Below, one piece after another: positions 13,832-15,610 of a stretch of DNA of 15,610 nucleotides; the first letter of the stretch is position 1; each line of letters starts with the position of its first letter. The notes beneath the pieces were generated by a model. The model made no database searches. It saw only the letters and a program-made list of their open reading frames with translations, and was not told the DNA's origin. The DNA is from a bacterium (lineage in GTDB: Bacteria > Bacillota > Clostridia > Christensenellales > CAG-138): contig JAQXRK010000050.1 in NCBI GenBank assembly GCA_029218485.1, forward strand, positions 1 to 15,610, read 5' to 3'. The position numbers and the translations under genes are program-made.

Positions 13832-14839
13832 TTACCCCTTATACCGATACACGCCGCCGGGATTCATCCCGCCCGGGTCGGTTTGGAGCAGCTCGGAAAC
13901 GGTCACGAGCTGGTAGCCCTGTGCCTGCAGCGCCGGCACAATGCGCTCAAGCGCCTCCACGGTCTCAGGGTATTTATCGTGGAACAGCAGGATCGCATTG
14001 TTGAGCGGCGTGCCGTCCTCGTCATCGATCTCCATCGTTGCGCGCGCAAAGAGATAGTCCGCCGTCGGCGTCGGCACATGCGAATCGTGCACGCTGCGGC
14101 GCCACATGATGATGGACATGCCCATATCCTTGGCCAGCAGCTTGATGCGGTCATCGTCCGTCTTATAGCTGCCATAGGGCGGCCGCAACAGCCGCACATC
14201 GTAATCGAACAGGGTCTTGATCGTATCGTTGACCTTCTGGATGCACTCGCGCGCCTCCTCGATCGAAACATCGCGCAAATTCGTGTGCGCCTCGGTATGA
14301 TTGCCGATCTCGCAGCCGAGCGAAAGCATCCGCTCGAGCAGCGCTTCGTTTCCGGGGATGTGCTCTCCCACGATAAAGAACGTTGCGCGGGCCTGATACC
14401 GCTGCAGCACATCAAGCACCTGCCCGGTGTAGGTGGCGTTCGGCCCATCGTCGAACGTGAGCGCGATCATCTTGCCGTCCGGGTCGATGTTCATGCTGAG
14501 AATTGCGGCCTCGACCGCCGCATCATCGGCATAGCCGCCATACAGCTTCAGGTCGCGGCGCAGCCGGGCATTGCGCGCAATATACCAATCGGCCTGTATG
14601 CTCGGCGCGGCCGTGGCAACGGGCGGCTGTACCTGCGACACATCCGGCTCCGGCGTCGCTATGGTCGCCGGCTCGGGCGTCACTATGGATGTCGGCTCCG
14701 GCTGTACCTGCGCGCTGGCCGGCGCACCGGCATGGCAGGCGCGGGCGCACAGCACGATCACGCCGATCAACACCGCGCATACCGCGACCAGGAACAGGAT
14801 GCCCAATGGCCGAATTCGAATTCTTCTCCGTCGTTTCAT
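13832..14839 (-). CDS. Membrane-anchored polysaccharide deacetylase (NodB fold, CE4)
   Basis: A 335-residue envelope enzyme expected to remove N-acetyl groups from peptidoglycan or another surface glycan. Residues 1-10 are Arg-rich, about 11-32 a membrane helix, about 40-80 a Pro/Thr/Glu linker with repeated TPEP units, and about 120-320 the NodB domain. Motif 1 is TFDDG (128-132, D130 base and D131 metal ligand), motif 2 HTEAH (H181 and H185, metal ligands), motif 3 RPPYG (219-223) and motif 5 LLFHDKY (284-290, H287). Motif 4, normally W-S-x-D-x-x-DW, reads WRRSVHDS (246-253) and lacks the usual first Asp and last Trp, so its substrate or rate may differ. The ATG has no Shine-Dalgarno sequence and sits six bases after a -10 box. 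Confidence 0.92.
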   Translation of the reverse strand: MKRRRRIRIRPLGILFLVAVCAVLIGVIVLCARACHAGAPASAQVQPEPTSIVTPEPATIATPEPDVSQVQPPVATAAPSIQADWYIARNARLRRDLKLYGGYADDAAVEAAILSMNIDPDGKMIALTFDDGPNATYTGQVLDVLQRYQARATFFIVGEHIPGNEALLERMLSLGCEIGNHTEAHTNLRDVSIEEARECIQKVNDTIKTLFDYDVRLLRPPYGSYKTDDDRIKLLAKDMGMSIIMWRRSVHDSHVPTPTADYLFARATMEIDDEDGTPLNNAILLFHDKYPETVEALERIVPALQAQGYQLVTVSELLQTDPGGMNPGGVYRYKG

Positions 14840-14845
14840 GTCGAA

Positions 14846-14874
14846 AGCATAGCACAGATTGCTGTGCCATACAA
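14846..14874 (-). promoter_or_regulatory. Leaderless-type promoter of the deacetylase, with inverted repeat in its spacer
   Basis: On the minus strand TTGTAT (14874-14869), a 17-base spacer and TGC-TATGCT (-10 at 14851-14846) form an extended -10 promoter. The six bases TTCGAC separate it from the ATG at 14839, so transcription should begin at the start codon. The spacer is almost wholly an inverted repeat, GCACAG-CAAT-CTGTGC (14867-14852), a possible operator. Confidence 0.6.
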
Positions 14875-14890
14875 GGGTGGAAACGGTTTT

Positions 14891-15607
14891 TTATTGGCCA
14901 TCGGCGGCGTCCGGAGCCAAAGCCGGTTCCCACAGATAATACCGTCTGCGCAGCCACCGTGCGACCGGCGGAATGCGGATGCCAAAATACGCCGTCACCG
15001 CACCGGCAAGGTTGAGCAGCACATCGTCCACATCGCAGCTCCCGCACCGCAGCGCCATCTGGATTGCCTCCACCGCCAGCAGCACGGCGATCAGCAGCAC
15101 AAAGAAGCGCCAAAAGCGGCGCAGCTTCGGAAACAGCAGCGGAAGCAGCACGCCGTGCGGGACAAACAGCACGAGATTGCCGGCCAGATTGGCCAGCGCG
15201 ACCATGGGGATCACGCCCCTTCGCAGCGCGTTGACATAGCGCAGGATCGTCTGAAGCGGGATCAGATTCACCATGCTGTAGTTCCAATACGCCTCCCAGT
15301 CCGACAGAAAGCTGCCGCTGCGGCTCAGAAACAGCAGGTAGAGCAGCAGGCAGGAATACAACCCGAACAGGAGCCAGAGGCTCCTCCGGGATGCGCGCGC
15401 CCGCGCACCGGCCGTTTGCAGCGCACCCACCAGCAGCGCGTTTGCAGACAGCACGAGCAGCGTCGCCAGCAGCGCGATCACCGCCCATTCCGGCCACAAA
15501 AAAGCCCTGCCGGACAGCAGGGCAGAAAAAACCTCGATTGTCAGCAGCGCCACAGCCGCATACAGCAGGCAGGCCATGGCGCGGCATACCATATTTCTGC
15601 GTCCCAT
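14891..15607 (-). CDS. VanZ-family membrane protein (start near window edge)
   Basis: The 238-residue protein is hydrophobic, with about five or six membrane helices. It carries the VanZ-family signatures: NLIPLQTILRY (about 114-124), LANLAGNLVLFVPHGVLLPL (about 138-157), then a Glu/Gln helix (VEAIQMAL) and GSCDVDDVLLNLAGAVTAYF (about 189-208). VanZ of the vancomycin operon gives low-level teicoplanin resistance, but most homologues, including this one without any van genes near it, have no established role. The ATG at 15605-15607 lies three bases from the edge, so the ribosome binding site cannot be seen; M6 (15592) or a start outside the window are alternatives. The deacetylase follows 51 bases later with its own promoter. 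Confidence 0.88.
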   Translation of the reverse strand: MGRRNMVCRAMACLLYAAVALLTIEVFSALLSGRAFLWPEWAVIALLATLLVLSANALLVGALQTAGARARASRRSLWLLFGLYSCLLLYLLFLSRSGSFLSDWEAYWNYSMVNLIPLQTILRYVNALRRGVIPMVALANLAGNLVLFVPHGVLLPLLFPKLRRFWRFFVLLIAVLLAVEAIQMALRCGSCDVDDVLLNLAGAVTAYFGIRIPPVARWLRRRYYLWEPALAPDAADGQ

Positions 15608-15610
15608 GCC

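Noticed and set aside
14873..14890. AGGGTGGAAACGG on the plus strand, reminiscent of the T-box sequence
   Set aside because: No stem I, no terminator pair and no plus-strand gene follow it; the region is the promoter of a minus-strand gene.

Overview
The window looks like a piece of chromosome from a GC-rich, probably spore-forming member of the Clostridia (Bacillota). Several things point there: a SAM-I (S-box) riboswitch before metK, a YtxC-type sporulation protein, a fused NadD-YqeK followed by RsfS, a FeoAB fusion, a VanZ-like protein, strong AGGAGG-type ribosome binding sites and factor-independent terminators. No genus can be named from the sequence alone. Coding DNA is very GC-rich, except for one low-GC gene at about 13.06-13.6 kb.

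Left part (1-5077, all minus strand): a promoter at about 5.05 kb starts a run of nadD-yqeK (GTG start), rsfS (TTG start) and feoAB (a FeoA-FeoB fusion with a Cys ladder in its linker). The run ends at a hairpin terminator at 805-848. surE follows; it has its own promoter, whose -35 box lies inside that terminator's T-tract, and it runs off the left edge.

Middle (5145-9793): a two-gene plus-strand unit encodes an unrecognised four-helix membrane protein and a putative M15-type peptidase with a peptidoglycan-binding domain. After a 231-base gap holding an orphan ribosome binding site comes a membrane-anchored hypothetical protein that appears to be made from a leaderless mRNA. A convergent ytxC-like gene (minus) and an HtrA-type membrane serine protease (plus) follow.

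Right part (9844-15610): tandem hairpins end the protease gene. A strong promoter, a complete SAM-I riboswitch with terminator and antiterminator, and metK come next, closed by a bidirectional terminator. A stand-alone 83-aa protein resembling the middle domain of fatty-acid kinase FakA (minus) is divergent from an Mrp/NBP35-type Fe-S carrier ATPase (plus); their promoters are back to back. Then come a low-GC DUF1697 gene, a NodB-fold polysaccharide deacetylase (again apparently leaderless) and a VanZ-family membrane protein reaching the right edge (minus strand).

Most genes are housekeeping or cell-envelope functions. I see no phage, transposon, CRISPR array, tRNA or rRNA, and no convincing new multi-gene system. 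The most unusual points are the Cys ladder inside FeoAB, the free-standing FakA-middle-domain protein, the secretion-signal-free M15/peptidoglycan-binding protein, and two genes whose extended -10 boxes end exactly six bases before an ATG that has no Shine-Dalgarno sequence.
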